A stretch of DNA of 64,000 nucleotides from Neptuniibacter sp. CAU 1671 (GCF_029222905.1 NZ_JARHUE010000001.1:682001-746000); one strand, 5' to 3'. Shown: positions 49,401 through 58,173, numbered from the stretch's first letter. Notes: generated from the letters alone by a model not told the origin. A program made the numbers and translations.

Positions 49401-49934
49401 CAGGCTTTGCTCCGGGGTCATCTGCTCCGCGCCTTCGAGACGCAGTTCAAACATCAGTGAAAACACCATAATGCCGGACAGAATCGCCACCATACTGGCC
49501 GCCTGAACCCAGCCGTTGCCTTCACTCAGATTGTCCACACCCAACAGCTCTTTGATGTAGCCGTATTTGGCAGGTGAATAGAAGGCACTCTGCACCGCGA
49601 TGATAAAGGTCAAACCAAACGCAGCAATAAACCAGCCTTGGTAATAACAAAAGGTGATCAGCAGACAGATTGCAACGGCTGCCACTGCAGCCTGTCGCAT
49701 CACGCGGTTTTTAGGATACTTATCCGCAATAAAGCCACAGGGGGTAAACAACAGAATAAAAGGCAGCAGAATCAGGCCGTTCACAATGGCAGTGAGCAAG
49801 ATCTGAAGTTCACCATCATACGCCTTGAACAGGGTATTCTGGATGATGATCTTGTGGCCGGAATCAACAAAAGCGTTGATAAACGCCATCAGGATAAAGG
49901 GCATAAATCCGGCAAATCGAATCAGTTTTTGCAT
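46476..49934 (-). CDS. aas: MFS-acyltransferase-acyl-ACP synthetase fusion (LplT-Aas type)
   Basis: A 1152-residue three-domain protein. The first 420 residues are an MFS domain of LplT lysophospholipid-flippase type (about twelve helices, FADKYPKN-like GFIADKYPKNR). Residues about 435-625 are a PlsC-type acyltransferase with NHVSWLD and FPEGAIS. The last 500 residues are an AMP-dependent acyl-ligase (SSGSEGDPKG, YGCTETTP, YKSGDKG, GGEMIS). In E. coli, LplT and Aas are separate proteins that re-import and re-acylate 2-acyl-lysophosphatidylethanolamine; here they are one polypeptide, a fusion known in many proteobacteria. The start ATG has AAGGGAG upstream. It follows the TetR gene with one base between. 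Confidence 0.94.
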   Translation of the reverse strand: MQKLIRFAGFMPFILMAFINAFVDSGHKIIIQNTLFKAYDGELQILLTAIVNGLILLPFILLFTPCGFIADKYPKNRVMRQAAVAAVAICLLITFCYYQGWFIAAFGLTFIIAVQSAFYSPAKYGYIKELLGVDNLSEGNGWVQAASMVAILSGIMVFSLMFELRLEGAEQMTPEQSLQRVAPLGWVLVFGSLIELALAWRLPQTQEVNEQTRFDWPAYRHGKTLSKNLGLIFSHRPIWLSIIGLSIFWSISQVMLAVYPAFAETHLDQHNTFVIQGVMALAGIGIMIGSMLAARWSRHHINLGLIPLGAGGVAIGLILLPQLDSMALQGVVFLGIGLSGALMNVPLNALIQFHADENETGRVLAGNNFIQNIAMFSFLVLTVVCAYLGVDSLWLLILLAIIAVGGTLLALNTVPQAFVRLLVLSLLKRKYRLQVLGFEHLPEDGKGTLLLGNHVSWLDWAILQMACPRHIHFVMDKEIYNRWYLNWFMRRYGVIPISGGQSRTALDQVRELLNQGKVVCLFPEGAISYTGQVAEFKKGFEKACQGATGVVVPFYLRGLWGSRFSRSSDRLKALRATGLKRDVIAAFGKPMPIESTAAEVKKQVLELSIRAWEEHTRTLEPLAPAFVRTAKAAPTDWAITDVKGEPLTHRRLLTACALFSRRIRKTSGQNLGLLMPTSSAGCIANMAGLMAGRTLVNINFTASLACQLSALQQADVETIVTARQFVSKLATRGIDVEPLFANRTVLFMEDIKAGIGKAEALSTLALIALLPTRLVVAWLCHRVDLEDPAAILFSSGSEGDPKGVLLSHRNMIGNLKQTADVLNVHDEERIMATLPLFHAFGLTVTCMLPLIEGIQVICHPDPTDAFNIGRGVARYQATLMCATSTFLRLYTRNRKLHPLMLNSLRAVVAGAEKLDPQVRKAFESRFKVPILEGYGCTETTPVAGVNLPDYLVPETLTVQTGSRDGTVGMALPGSTFRIVDPDTLEELPVGEDGLILIGGTQIMLGYLNQPDKTAAAIVEQDGLRWYKSGDKGHLDEDGFLTIIDRYSRFAKLGGEMISLGAVERKVREILDQPERPLVAVNLPDERKGEKVVLLIQAEDDTDAEHLRSRLVEGGMPPLMLPAQILLTDTVPYLGSGKPDFSAARQAVIEQIG

Positions 49935-49935
49935 C

Positions 49936-50541
49936 TCACATACTCCCTTTCACGGATGCCCCGCGCACATAAGTTTCGACCAGATCATCCAGCATCTGTC
50001 TGGGGTCTGCCTGCTGATTGAGAAACAGTTTGTCCCGCAGGCTCAGAATCGTCACACCGTGAACCCCACCCCACAGTGTACGCGCCATCTGGCTGATTGC
50101 AGCCTGATCCAGTTGCGGAAAACACTGTGCCAAGGGCTGCTCCAATTTACGGAACAACTCATCAATGCGATTACTCAGCCACTGCGGGGCATCAACATCA
50201 TCAGCAGAGCGATGCTCAAACAACAAACTCCAGCGAGGTGTCCAGACCGTCGCAAAGGTGAGGTAGATTTCAGCAAACTGTTTCAGACATTCGATGGGGT
50301 CTTCACAATTGACATGCTCCAGCGCAGTCAGCAGTTTCTGCAACGTACGGCCGTTCAACTGCCAGCACAGGTCATCACGATTCTGAAACACCAGATAGAG
50401 CGCCCCGGCCGAGTAACCTATTTCTGTGGCCACTTTACGGGCAGACAATGCCGCTTCCCCCTGGGTGTCCAGAATACGTTCTGCCGCCTCCAGCGCCATC
50501 TCCTGAAGTTCTTCTCTGGAATGATCACTGCGTCGCGCCAT
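49936..50541 (-). CDS. TetR-family transcriptional regulator
   Basis: A 201-residue repressor-type protein. The N-terminal helix-turn-helix spans about 12-58 (AAERILDTQGEAALSARKVATEIGYSAGALY), with a ligand-binding helical domain afterwards. The start ATG is chosen over the adjacent in-frame GTG because GAGG lies six bases upstream. Its stop is one base before the acyltransferase fusion gene, so the two form an operon. Two inverted 13-bp palindromes in the promoter region point to autoregulation. The effector is probably a fatty-acyl or lipid molecule; that is inference from the partner gene. Confidence 0.93.
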   Translation of the reverse strand: MARRSDHSREELQEMALEAAERILDTQGEAALSARKVATEIGYSAGALYLVFQNRDDLCWQLNGRTLQKLLTALEHVNCEDPIECLKQFAEIYLTFATVWTPRWSLLFEHRSADDVDAPQWLSNRIDELFRKLEQPLAQCFPQLDQAAISQMARTLWGGVHGVTILSLRDKLFLNQQADPRQMLDDLVETYVRGASVKGSM

Positions 50542-50562
50542 CACTCACCTCACCAAAAACTA

Positions 50563-50605
50563 AACACTGTTCAATTATTTTCTAAGCAATATATTGAACA
50601 GTGTT
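50563..50605. promoter_or_regulatory. Paired TetR-type operators upstream of tetR
   Basis: AACACTGTTCAAT (50563-50575) and ATTGAACAGTGTT (50593-50605) form a 13-bp inverted repeat with 17 bases between. Each arm is itself near-palindromic; the second is part of TGAACA-G-TGTTCA (50595-50607). One site lies within the predicted promoter spacer, the other between promoter and start codon, a layout typical of TetR autorepression. Confidence 0.7.
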
Positions 50606-50616
50606 CAGAATGTAAA
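50588..50616 (-). promoter_or_regulatory. Predicted sigma-70 promoter of the tetR operon
   Basis: On the minus strand TTTACA (50616-50611), 17 bases, TATATT (50593-50588). Both hexamers are close to consensus and spacing is optimal. The 13-bp palindrome fills the spacer, so a bound repressor would exclude RNA polymerase. The start codon is 47 bases after the -10. Confidence 0.7.
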
Positions 50617-50640
50617 GCGGGATTCTAAATTTTTACTGAA

Positions 50641-51729
50641 TCAGCGCCGGGTCAGATATACACCGCACTCAAGGTGTTCGGTGTAGGGGAACTGATCAAA
50701 CAACGCAAACCGCTCAATACGGTGGGTCTTACAGATCTGTTCAAGGTTCTGAAACAGGGTATCCGGATTACAGGAGATGTAGATGATATTCTGGTAGGAC
50801 TGAACCTGCTGCACCGTATTATCATCCAGACCCGACCGCGGAGGGTCGACCAGCACCGTGGTGAAATTGCATTCGTCGAGTTTCAGATCGCGGGTACGGC
50901 GTTTTTCAAGGCTGCCATTCAGCACCAGTGAAAACTCTTCAGAACTGATCCGCACCACATCCACGTTGTCGATCTGATTAGCCGCTATGTTGAACTGCGC
51001 GGCATGCACGGAGGTTTTGGAGATCTCAGTTGCCACCACCCGGTTGAAGTTCTGCGCCAGCGGCAAGGTAAAATTGCCATTACCGCAATACAGTTCAACC
51101 AGATCGCCCCCGGCATGCTGACTGGCGTCCAACGCCCACTCAATCATGTGGCGGCAGACCTCGGCGTTAGGCTGACTGAAACTGTTTTCAACCTGTTTGT
51201 AGCTATAGTCGCGGCCGTTGATGTTGAGCTTTTCGATCACAAAATCCTGATCCAGCAAAATCCGGCTTTTGCGGGAACGACCAATCAACTGAATACCCAG
51301 CGTTTCCTTCAACTGGCGGGCAGCACTTTCCCAGCCCTCATCCAGCGGACGATGGTAAAGCAGGGTAACCAGCAACTCACCACTGAGCGTGCTGAGAAAA
51401 TCCACCTGAAACAGACGATGCCGCAGCACCGGCTCGGGACGGATCAGATCAAGCAGGCGGAACATGGTGTTTTCGATGGTCGCAGACACCATCGGACAGG
51501 CTTCAACCTTATAGCGGGTATTTTTGTCGCCCGGCGCAAACATCACATAATAGAGGTCGTCTTCATCGTGCCAGACCCTGAATTCAGCCCGCATCCGATA
51601 ATGCGTTTCCGGTGAGGCAAACACCTCCATCTGCGGCGGATTAAACACAGCAAACTGTTCAGCTATACGCTGCTGTTTGACCTGCAACTGGCGCTCATAG
51701 TCGGCGGGATTTACGCGGGGTAAAGCCAT
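50641..51729 (-). CDS. trmA: tRNA (uracil-5-)-methyltransferase TrmA
   Basis: A 362-residue enzyme that makes 5-methyluridine at position 54 of tRNA using SAM. The SAM-binding DLVELYCGNGNFTLPLA, DPPRSGLD and the nucleophile-containing ISCNPDTL are all present, and the final GLY-like EHLECGVYL matches the family. It lacks the N-terminal TRAM domain and Fe-S cysteines of RlmC/RlmD, and its length matches E. coli TrmA (366), which decides the call. It stands upstream of the tetR promoter on the same strand; that promoter starts right after its stop. Confidence 0.95.
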   Translation of the reverse strand: MALPRVNPADYERQLQVKQQRIAEQFAVFNPPQMEVFASPETHYRMRAEFRVWHDEDDLYYVMFAPGDKNTRYKVEACPMVSATIENTMFRLLDLIRPEPVLRHRLFQVDFLSTLSGELLVTLLYHRPLDEGWESAARQLKETLGIQLIGRSRKSRILLDQDFVIEKLNINGRDYSYKQVENSFSQPNAEVCRHMIEWALDASQHAGGDLVELYCGNGNFTLPLAQNFNRVVATEISKTSVHAAQFNIAANQIDNVDVVRISSEEFSLVLNGSLEKRRTRDLKLDECNFTTVLVDPPRSGLDDNTVQQVQSYQNIIYISCNPDTLFQNLEQICKTHRIERFALFDQFPYTEHLECGVYLTRR

Positions 51730-51793
51730 GGGATTCTCGTAGCTTTGAAATCAGGAGCGGCATTCTAACAAATTGCGCAGACAAGTACTGCGC

Positions 51794-53044
51794 TTACTGC
51801 ATACCCAGCATCACTTCTTCCTGGAAGTCGGCAATCAAGATCTGCCAGGCCATCAGCGGTTTTTCCATGCCTTCTCGGTTGATGTAAGCATTGTTCAGCT
51901 TGCTGGCGAGGGAACAGCCCATGGTGTTATCCATGGAGCGCACCAGCGCATCCGCTACGTGCACCGCCATCAGTACCGAGAACCCGGGGGTCTGACTGGC
52001 ATTGGGGAAGTGATGAAACAGCACCGCTTCGATCACCGAAGTCGGCATATGCCAGCCATACATCAAATGCGCACCCACTTCAGCATGAGTGACACCAAAT
52101 TCAAGTTTTTCCAGCGCATAGAGCGGCTGATCCAGCGACACCGCCTCGGACATAATCTCCTGATAGACACCGGCACTACGCGCTGCCAGAACCTGAATGC
52201 CGATATCATGCAGCAACCCTGCTACAAACGCCTGATTCTGCACATAAGGCCGGGCTTTCACCGCGCGACAGAGGTGCTGCGCGGCCTTGCCCACCAGCAT
52301 GCTGCGCTGTTGCAGGGTCGAAAACGGGAAGCTTTTCCAGCGTTCATTTTCCGGGAAAGAGGCAAACAGATGGGCTGCCAGCAACAGGTCACGCAGCGTG
52401 CGGGCATCCAGCAGACTGGCAGCTTCCAGCGGGGATTCAATTTCTCGGTGGTAGCCGTACCAGGCGGAATTGACCAGCTCCATCAGCCTGGCAGTGACAT
52501 CGGGTTCGGAATTCAATAGATCGGAGATAGCTTTCGGCGTCAGTGCTTCACGCCGCATCTGTTTGCGTATCTGCAGATAGGAACGTGGCAACTCAACCTG
52601 CATATTCAGCACGGACATGTAACGCAGGATATCCTGCTTAAACAGAATCTGGGTCAGACGCTGCCCGGTTTCGATAGCCTGGATCAACGTTTCGATCGGA
52701 CAGGTGTCCAGCAGGGCATGATGGGTCACTTCTGAAGCAAAAAATGCCTGACGCATGGTGAGGTGGCTGGTCAGCACAATCCGGATTACATCCGGAAAAC
52801 GCTCCTGCACCGCTTCCATCAGCCCCAGTTCCAGATCAGGATGATCACTCAGCATGGCCAGAAATACCTGAACCTGCTGTTCTTCGACCACCTGCAGGGT
52901 TTCATCAACTTCAATGGATTTCAAGTAGATCAGCTCGGCACCCTGCTCACGCTCCAGCGCATTGCACTGTACGCGCAGGTAGCCCGTCGGATCGAGAACC
53001 AGAACTCGGACACCCTGTAATTTGTCTGTTTCTTGCTGAGCCAT
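51794..53044 (-). CDS. HDOD-domain signalling protein with receiver-like N-terminus
   Basis: A 416-residue cytoplasmic protein. Residues about 12-125 have receiver-like alternation but lack the acidic pocket and phospho-Asp (VLVLDPTG, VFLAMLSDHP), so they form a pseudo-receiver. Residues about 150-350 are an HDOD domain (LPRSYLQIRKQM..., NSAWYGYHREI, AFVAGLLHDIGI, EVGAHLMYGWHMP), a regulator fold related to HD domains without clear metal-dependent catalysis. HDOD proteins often connect to c-di-GMP or motility. The start ATG follows CAGGAACTGC. Confidence 0.88.
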   Translation of the reverse strand: MAQQETDKLQGVRVLVLDPTGYLRVQCNALEREQGAELIYLKSIEVDETLQVVEEQQVQVFLAMLSDHPDLELGLMEAVQERFPDVIRIVLTSHLTMRQAFFASEVTHHALLDTCPIETLIQAIETGQRLTQILFKQDILRYMSVLNMQVELPRSYLQIRKQMRREALTPKAISDLLNSEPDVTARLMELVNSAWYGYHREIESPLEAASLLDARTLRDLLLAAHLFASFPENERWKSFPFSTLQQRSMLVGKAAQHLCRAVKARPYVQNQAFVAGLLHDIGIQVLAARSAGVYQEIMSEAVSLDQPLYALEKLEFGVTHAEVGAHLMYGWHMPTSVIEAVLFHHFPNASQTPGFSVLMAVHVADALVRSMDNTMGCSLASKLNNAYINREGMEKPLMAWQILIADFQEEVMLGMQ

Positions 53045-53522
53045 GCAGTTCCTGTTCTGTCTCGAAAGAGGCGATATTATACAACCGGGATTAGGCTATC
53101 GGCATCCGCTTTGCAAGCTTAACACGCGGTCGTAATTCTGTGAGCTATCCGCTGCAACGGATTCGTAATCGTTGATAAAAAAGCGTAAAATCGCCGCTTT
53201 CCTGAGGAAGGTGCGAAAAAGTCCTATAGATTCTCAGCGGATCGTTAAGCCTGCAGATGCAAGGCGTAGTTTGCAGACAATGGCCGTAGCCCTTGGCAAA
53301 AACTGCAACATCGCAGATGCAGGCTTAACGGCCCGCCTTTATGCCCTTTGGGTACTTCGGGGCTTTCAGTCCGATGCGTACTCTGTGTTGCTTCTTTTTG
53401 ACAGGTCCCGACATGCCTGCAAAGAAGCGCCTTGATTCCACATCGGACTAAAAGCCTGAGAGACCATAGGACTTTGTCGCACCTTCCCTAAACGCTTAAG
53501 TTTTGCAGGTTTTCTTCACGTC
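53045..53522. other. 478-bp intergenic region holding a miniature mobile element
   Basis: The first 160 bp (53045-53205) should contain promoters for the HDOD gene (minus) and probably for metG (plus; TAAAAT near 53187 is a candidate -10). Positions 53206-53487 are an IS5-ended non-coding element. Only 35 bp separate the element from the metG start codon, and I see no good Shine-Dalgarno sequence there. A short plus-strand frame across the element has no coding character. Confidence 0.7.
53206..53487. mobile_element. 282-bp MITE-like element with IS5-type inverted ends
   Basis: The left end reads GGAAGGTGCGAAAAAGTCCT and the reverse complement of the right end reads GGAAGGTGCGACAAAGTCCT: 19 of 20 bases match, and similarity continues for about 12 more. 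The outer GGAAGGTGCGA equals the end of IS5 as I remember it. Flanking 4-mers are CTGA (53202-53205) and CTAA (53488-53491), a near-match to the CTAR-type target duplication. Inside are two strong stems: GTTAAGCCTGCA (53244-53255) with TGCAGGCTTAAC (53318-53329), and a 16-bp arm at 53361-53376 pairing (one mismatch) with 53441-53456, enclosing GCTTCTTT/AAAGAAGC. No transposase is encoded, so movement would need one in trans. Confidence 0.75.
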
Positions 53523-55556
53523 ATGACTGACAGTTCACGCAAAATTCTGGTTACCAGCGCCCTGCCCTACGCCAACGGCCCGATTCACCTGGGTCACCTC
53601 GTAGAATACATCCAAACCGACATCTGGGTTCGCTTTCAGCAGCAGCGCGGCCATCAGTGCACCTATGTGTGTGCCGACGATGCTCACGGTACGCCAATCA
53701 TGCTTAAAGCAGATCAGCTTGGCATCAGCCCACAGGCATTGATTGATCAGGTGAGTCAGGAGCACCAGCGGGATTTTGCCGGTTTTCTGGTCAACTTTGA
53801 CAACTACTACAGCACTCACTCTGAAGAAAACCGTCACTTTGCATCGCTGATCTATACCGCGCTGCGCGATGGTGGTCATATTGAACGCAAGACCATTACT
53901 CAGGCCTACGACCCGGTCAAAGAGATGTTCCTGCCGGACCGTTTTGTGAAGGGCGAGTGTCCCAAGTGCGGTGCCGCTGACCAGTATGGGGACTCCTGTG
54001 AGAAGTGCGGCGCCACTTACAGCCCAACCGAATTGAAAAATCCCTACTCTGCTGTTTCCGGTGCCACACCGGTGGAACGCGAGTCTGAGCACTATTTCTT
54101 CAAGCTGGGCAACTTTGAAGCCTTCCTGCGCACCTGGGTTGATAACCATGTGCAGGAGCAGATGATCCACAAACTCAATGAGTGGTTTGAAGCAGGTCTG
54201 CACAACTGGGATATCTCCCGCGACGCACCCTACTGGGGCTTTGAGATTCCGGACGCACCCGGCAAATATTTCTACGTCTGGCTGGATGCGCCTATCGGCT
54301 ATATGGCCAGCTTTAAAAACTGGTGCGACAAGCAGGGCGTAGATTTTAATGCCTACTGGGGTGCTGATTCCGATGCCGAGCTGTACCACTTTATTGGTAA
54401 AGATATCGCCTATTTCCATACCCTGTTCTGGCCAGCCATGCTGGAAGGTGCCGGTTTCCGCAAACCGAATGGTGTGTTCTGCCACGGTTTCCTGACTGTG
54501 GATGGCCAGAAGATGTCCAAGTCACGCGGTACCTTCATCATGGCGGAAACCTATCTGCAGCACCTGCGCCCTGAATACCTGCGCTACTACTTTGCCGCCA
54601 AGCTCGGCTCCGGCATTGATGATATCGACCTGAATCTGGACGATTTCCGCATGCGGGTGAATGCCGACCTGGTGAACAAGGTGATCAATATCGCCTCCCG
54701 CTGCGCCGGTTTCATTAAAAAATTCAGCGGCGGCGAACTGGCTGCGGCTCTGACTGAACCGGCGTTGTATGCAGATGCCGTGGCAGCCGGTGAGCAGATT
54801 GCCAATTGCTACGAAAAGCGCGAATACAGTCGGGCGATGCGTGAAATCATGGCGCTGGCCGACCGTGCCAATCAGTACATTGATGCCGCCGAGCCTTGGG
54901 TCCTGGCGAAACAGGAAGGTCAGGAACAGGCCGTAATCGATTGCTGCACCATGGGCATCAACCTGTTCCGTGTGATCATGACCTACCTTGCGCCGGTACT
55001 ACCGCAGGTGGCTGAGGATGCAAAAACCTTCCTGAATGTTGAGAGCCTTGGCTGGAATCAGATCCAACAGCCGCTGCTGTCGCACAGCATTAACAAATTC
55101 AAACCGATGATGCAGCGGGTAGAAGCCGATCAGGTAAATGCCATGATCGAAGCCAGCAAGGCAACGCTGGCGGCGACCGAAAGTCAGATCACTCCGGCAG
55201 CAGGCCCATTGGCAGACGAACCGGTTCAGGATACGATTGAATTTGCTGATTTTGCCAAAGTGGACCTGCGTGTGGTCCGCATTGCCAAAGCAGAACATGT
55301 TGAGGGGGCCGATAAACTGCTGCGCCTGACACTGGATCTGGGTGGCGAAACCCGTCAGGTATTTGCGGGCATCAAATCCGCCTATGCACCGGAACAACTG
55401 GAAGGCAAACTGACGGTCATGGTTGCCAACCTGGCACCACGCAAAATGAAATTTGGTGTGTCTGAAGGCATGGTATTGGCAGCCGGCCCGGGTGGACAGG
55501 ACCTGTGGATCCTGAGCCCGGATGACGGCGCTCAGCCAGGCATGCGCATCAAGTAA
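53523..55556 (+). CDS. metG: Methionyl-tRNA synthetase
   Basis: A 677-residue class I aminoacyl-tRNA synthetase, the same length as E. coli MetG. HLGH at 22-25 is the HIGH motif and KMSKS is near 332-336. A zinc knuckle with CPKCG and CEKCG lies near 145-162. The C-terminal 100 residues (from about 575) form the tRNA-binding/dimerisation domain ([20 protein letters not shown]). It charges initiator and elongator tRNA-Met. The upstream leader contains the miniature element, so expression signals are unusual. A 26-bp palindrome follows the gene. Confidence 0.97.
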   Translation: MTDSSRKILVTSALPYANGPIHLGHLVEYIQTDIWVRFQQQRGHQCTYVCADDAHGTPIMLKADQLGISPQALIDQVSQEHQRDFAGFLVNFDNYYSTHSEENRHFASLIYTALRDGGHIERKTITQAYDPVKEMFLPDRFVKGECPKCGAADQYGDSCEKCGATYSPTELKNPYSAVSGATPVERESEHYFFKLGNFEAFLRTWVDNHVQEQMIHKLNEWFEAGLHNWDISRDAPYWGFEIPDAPGKYFYVWLDAPIGYMASFKNWCDKQGVDFNAYWGADSDAELYHFIGKDIAYFHTLFWPAMLEGAGFRKPNGVFCHGFLTVDGQKMSKSRGTFIMAETYLQHLRPEYLRYYFAAKLGSGIDDIDLNLDDFRMRVNADLVNKVINIASRCAGFIKKFSGGELAAALTEPALYADAVAAGEQIANCYEKREYSRAMREIMALADRANQYIDAAEPWVLAKQEGQEQAVIDCCTMGINLFRVIMTYLAPVLPQVAEDAKTFLNVESLGWNQIQQPLLSHSINKFKPMMQRVEADQVNAMIEASKATLAATESQITPAAGPLADEPVQDTIEFADFAKVDLRVVRIAKAEHVEGADKLLRLTLDLGGETRQVFAGIKSAYAPEQLEGKLTVMVANLAPRKMKFGVSEGMVLAAGPGGQDLWILSPDDGAQPGMRIK

Positions 55557-55606
55557 TCACCGTCAGTCACACACTCAGCGTTTAACGAACGGACTTCGTT
55601 GATACA

Positions 55607-55632
55607 GCACTGCCTGATCTATCAGGCAGTGC
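55607..55632 (+). terminator. Perfect 12-bp hairpin after metG, probable terminator
   Basis: GCACTGCCTGAT, CT, ATCAGGCAGTGC, a perfect inverted repeat 50 bp past the metG stop. A T-rich stretch (ATTTTTC) follows only 16 bases later, so intrinsic termination is possible but not textbook. Confidence 0.55.
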
Positions 55633-55681
55633 CCTACTGAACAGGGATTTTTCAAATTTGGCCAACGCAGCGAACAGGTCG

Positions 55682-56620
55682 ATGCTACGCAAAGCCGGCT
55701 GGAGGCAGATGCCTCTGACGATCGTTCTGTTATTGCTTGTTATCTTTCCCCTGCCCCTGTCCGCCGCCACGCTGGCCGTGCTCTACCCAAAAACTGAACC
55801 CGTCTATCAGGAAGTCTTCGATCAGATCATTACAGGCATCCAAACCGCACATCCTGAACCAGTGCTGCATTACCCCCTTGATACCGAATTCAATAAGGCT
55901 GATCTGCTGGAAAAATTAAAACGGGATCAGGCCGAGATGGTGATTAGTCTGGGGCGAAGCGGATTGACACTGGTACCCGAATTGCGCAAAACCTACCCGG
56001 TTGTGGCCGGCGCCCTGCCCCTCACTCCCGCCCTGAATATTTCAGGTGTAAGCTTGATTGAGGAGCCTGCCAGTCTGTTCCGCCAGTTACAGCAACTGTC
56101 ACCGGCGACCAAACGGGTGGTGACTGTGTTCAGCCCCGGCAATCGCTGGTTAATGCGCCGTGCCATGGAAGCCGCCCAGCAGTTCAACCTTGAACTGATC
56201 CCGATTGAAGTCACCAATCTGACCGAAGCCGTCACCCGATACCGGCAGATATTGCCGCGTCTGAATAACCAGACAGATGCCATCTGGCTGCCGGTTGACC
56301 GCATTTCGGTCAACGAGCAGGCACTATTGCCACTGCTGTTGCAATCCTGCTGGAAACTTAAGCTACTGGTTTTTTCCAGCCGCCCCTCACATGTAAAACG
56401 CGGCATTCTGTTTTCGATCTATCCTGACAGTCGCGCCTCTGGTATACGCATGACCGAGATGGTCAAGCAACTGAACAACACTGGAGAACAACCCGGCATT
56501 GAGCTTTCAAACTCCAATCTGGTCGCGGTGAACCTGCTGACCGCAGAGCATTTAGGGTATAGTTTCGATGAAACCCTGAAGCAATCCTTTTATGTGACAG
56601 TACCGGTTAAAGAAAATTGA
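55682..56620 (+). CDS. Periplasmic ABC-substrate-binding-like sensor partner
   Basis: A 312-residue protein with a signal peptide (MLRKAGWRQ, hydrophobic run, cleavage near LSA) and an ABC_sub_bind-type fold (two alpha/beta lobes; VISLGRSGLT and VVTVFSPGNRW mark the strands). No permease or ATPase gene is nearby; instead the next gene is a HAMP histidine kinase whose ATG overlaps its stop by one base. It is therefore probably a periplasmic ligand-binding accessory for that kinase. The start is uncertain; a TTG 24 bases earlier is in frame. Ligand unknown. Confidence 0.82.
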   Translation: MLRKAGWRQMPLTIVLLLLVIFPLPLSAATLAVLYPKTEPVYQEVFDQIITGIQTAHPEPVLHYPLDTEFNKADLLEKLKRDQAEMVISLGRSGLTLVPELRKTYPVVAGALPLTPALNISGVSLIEEPASLFRQLQQLSPATKRVVTVFSPGNRWLMRRAMEAAQQFNLELIPIEVTNLTEAVTRYRQILPRLNNQTDAIWLPVDRISVNEQALLPLLLQSCWKLKLLVFSSRPSHVKRGILFSIYPDSRASGIRMTEMVKQLNNTGEQPGIELSNSNLVAVNLLTAEHLGYSFDETLKQSFYVTVPVKEN

Positions 56621-58173
56621 TGAATGCATCGAACCCACTCCCGCCGCAGAAAACGGTCAGCCTGAAGCGACATCTGCATCTTTTTGTTGTGGGTTTTATT
56701 TGTCTGATTGCTCTGTCCAGCGTGCTGGTTTCAGCTTGGGTCGCCGGCAGCCAGTCCAGTCAGGTACTGCAACGCCACTCACTGCAGATTGCCAGCAACC
56801 TGGCAGAATTGAGCGTTTTACCGCTGATCACCGGCAGCGAAGAAAACGCCCGACTGGCGATTCAGCAGGTACAGGGATTTGACGATATTGTCGGCGTCAG
56901 CATCTTCAACACTAACATGACGCCACTGGTCCAACGTGGCGAGTTTATTGGCCAGCAGACCTCACCTGGGCAGATGTTCAATCTGAGTCTGCCCACGGTA
57001 GTAGAAGATACGACAAAGCACTGGTTGATCTGGGCACCTGTCACGTTGAAAAACCCTGAAGATCAGATCAGCGAACTCAGCCTGGAGGATACGGCTCCTC
57101 AGTTGCTGGGTTATGTCGCCATCAAGGTGTCCAAACACTCCCTACTTAATCTGATTCAGCAAATCCTGTTTTACAGCGTGGTCACCGCTATCGTCTTTAC
57201 CCTGCTGATGTCGCTGCTGATGAATCGGGTGCTGCAGCGTCTGACCCGGCCACTCTATAACCTCTCAAATACCATGAAACTGGCCAGAACCTCAGGGCAA
57301 TACCCCTCTGCCCGACTGGAAGGACCCAAAGAGATACAGCGCATGGCCGTCAGCTTCAACGAGATGATGGATGTCCTGAAAAAACAGGAGCAACAACTAC
57401 TGGCCCTCAATGCCGGACTGGAAACCGAAGTCGAAATCCGCACTGAGGAGTTACGTCATGCCCGTGATGCCGCGTTGATTGCCGTGCGGACCCAGTCCGA
57501 GTTTCTGGCCAATATCAGCCATGAGCTCAGAACGCCGCTGCAGGCGAATATCGGCTATATCGAACTGGTGCGGGAAGAGCTCAGTTATGCGGGCATGACC
57601 GACCTGACATCCGATCTGGATGAAGCCCTCAAGTCCGCAGAACGACTACTGGCGATGATCAATATCATTCTGGATCTGGCGAAATGTGAATCCGGCAGGA
57701 TGGACGTACAGGCGCAATCCACCAGCCTAGCAACCATCCTGAGCGAAGTGGAAGGCATTATCCGGCCACTGGCGCAGAAGAATCAGAACACGCTGATTAT
57801 TCAGCCACCGCCACTTGAGCATGCCATTACGCTGGATAAGGACAAGGTACAGCAGGTATTGATTAACCTGCTTTCAAATGCCTGTAAGTTCACTGACCAG
57901 GGTGAAATCGAGCTAGTCTGTTCAGCAGAGGATCATCAATTGATCTTCAGTGTACGGGACACCGGGATCGGTATCGCTGCAGACCAACAGGCATTGATAT
58001 TTGAAAAATTCCGTCAGGCCGATGGCAGCATCAAACGCCGTTTTGATGGCACCGGTCTGGGTCTGGCGATTTCCCGGCATTTTGCCGAGCTGATGGGTGG
58101 CAGTATTGAGGTTGAAAGTGAGCCTGGGCAGGGTGCCGTATTTACCTTCAGCCTGCCTCTGCAGCCACGCTAG
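56620..58173 (+). CDS. HAMP-containing sensor histidine kinase
   Basis: A 517-residue membrane kinase: helix at about 22-42, periplasmic sensor of about 140 residues, second helix at about 186-205, HAMP, coiled coil, HisKA with NISHELRTPLQ and HATPase (NLLSNACKF, DTGIGIA, GTGLGLA). It has no receiver domain. Its ATG overlaps the stop of the substrate-binding-like gene by one base. The convergent REC-REC-PAS-GGDEF-EAL gene overlaps its 3' end by 26 bp and is a possible output, although coded on the opposite strand. Confidence 0.93.
   Translation: MNASNPLPPQKTVSLKRHLHLFVVGFICLIALSSVLVSAWVAGSQSSQVLQRHSLQIASNLAELSVLPLITGSEENARLAIQQVQGFDDIVGVSIFNTNMTPLVQRGEFIGQQTSPGQMFNLSLPTVVEDTTKHWLIWAPVTLKNPEDQISELSLEDTAPQLLGYVAIKVSKHSLLNLIQQILFYSVVTAIVFTLLMSLLMNRVLQRLTRPLYNLSNTMKLARTSGQYPSARLEGPKEIQRMAVSFNEMMDVLKKQEQQLLALNAGLETEVEIRTEELRHARDAALIAVRTQSEFLANISHELRTPLQANIGYIELVREELSYAGMTDLTSDLDEALKSAERLLAMINIILDLAKCESGRMDVQAQSTSLATILSEVEGIIRPLAQKNQNTLIIQPPPLEHAITLDKDKVQQVLINLLSNACKFTDQGEIELVCSAEDHQLIFSVRDTGIGIAADQQALIFEKFRQADGSIKRRFDGTGLGLAISRHFAELMGGSIEVESEPGQGAVFTFSLPLQPR

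Noticed and set aside
53244..53329. GTTAAGC...GCTTAAC stem that resembles integron attC core sites
   Set aside because: The core half-sites are in the opposite order to attC (which runs RYYYAAC to GTTRRRY), there is no cassette array or integrase, and the stem lies inside an IS5-ended element.
53172..53435. 87-residue plus-strand frame spanning the element before metG
   Set aside because: It runs through the inverted repeats, has no ribosome site and no family likeness; the sequence is explained by the mobile element.
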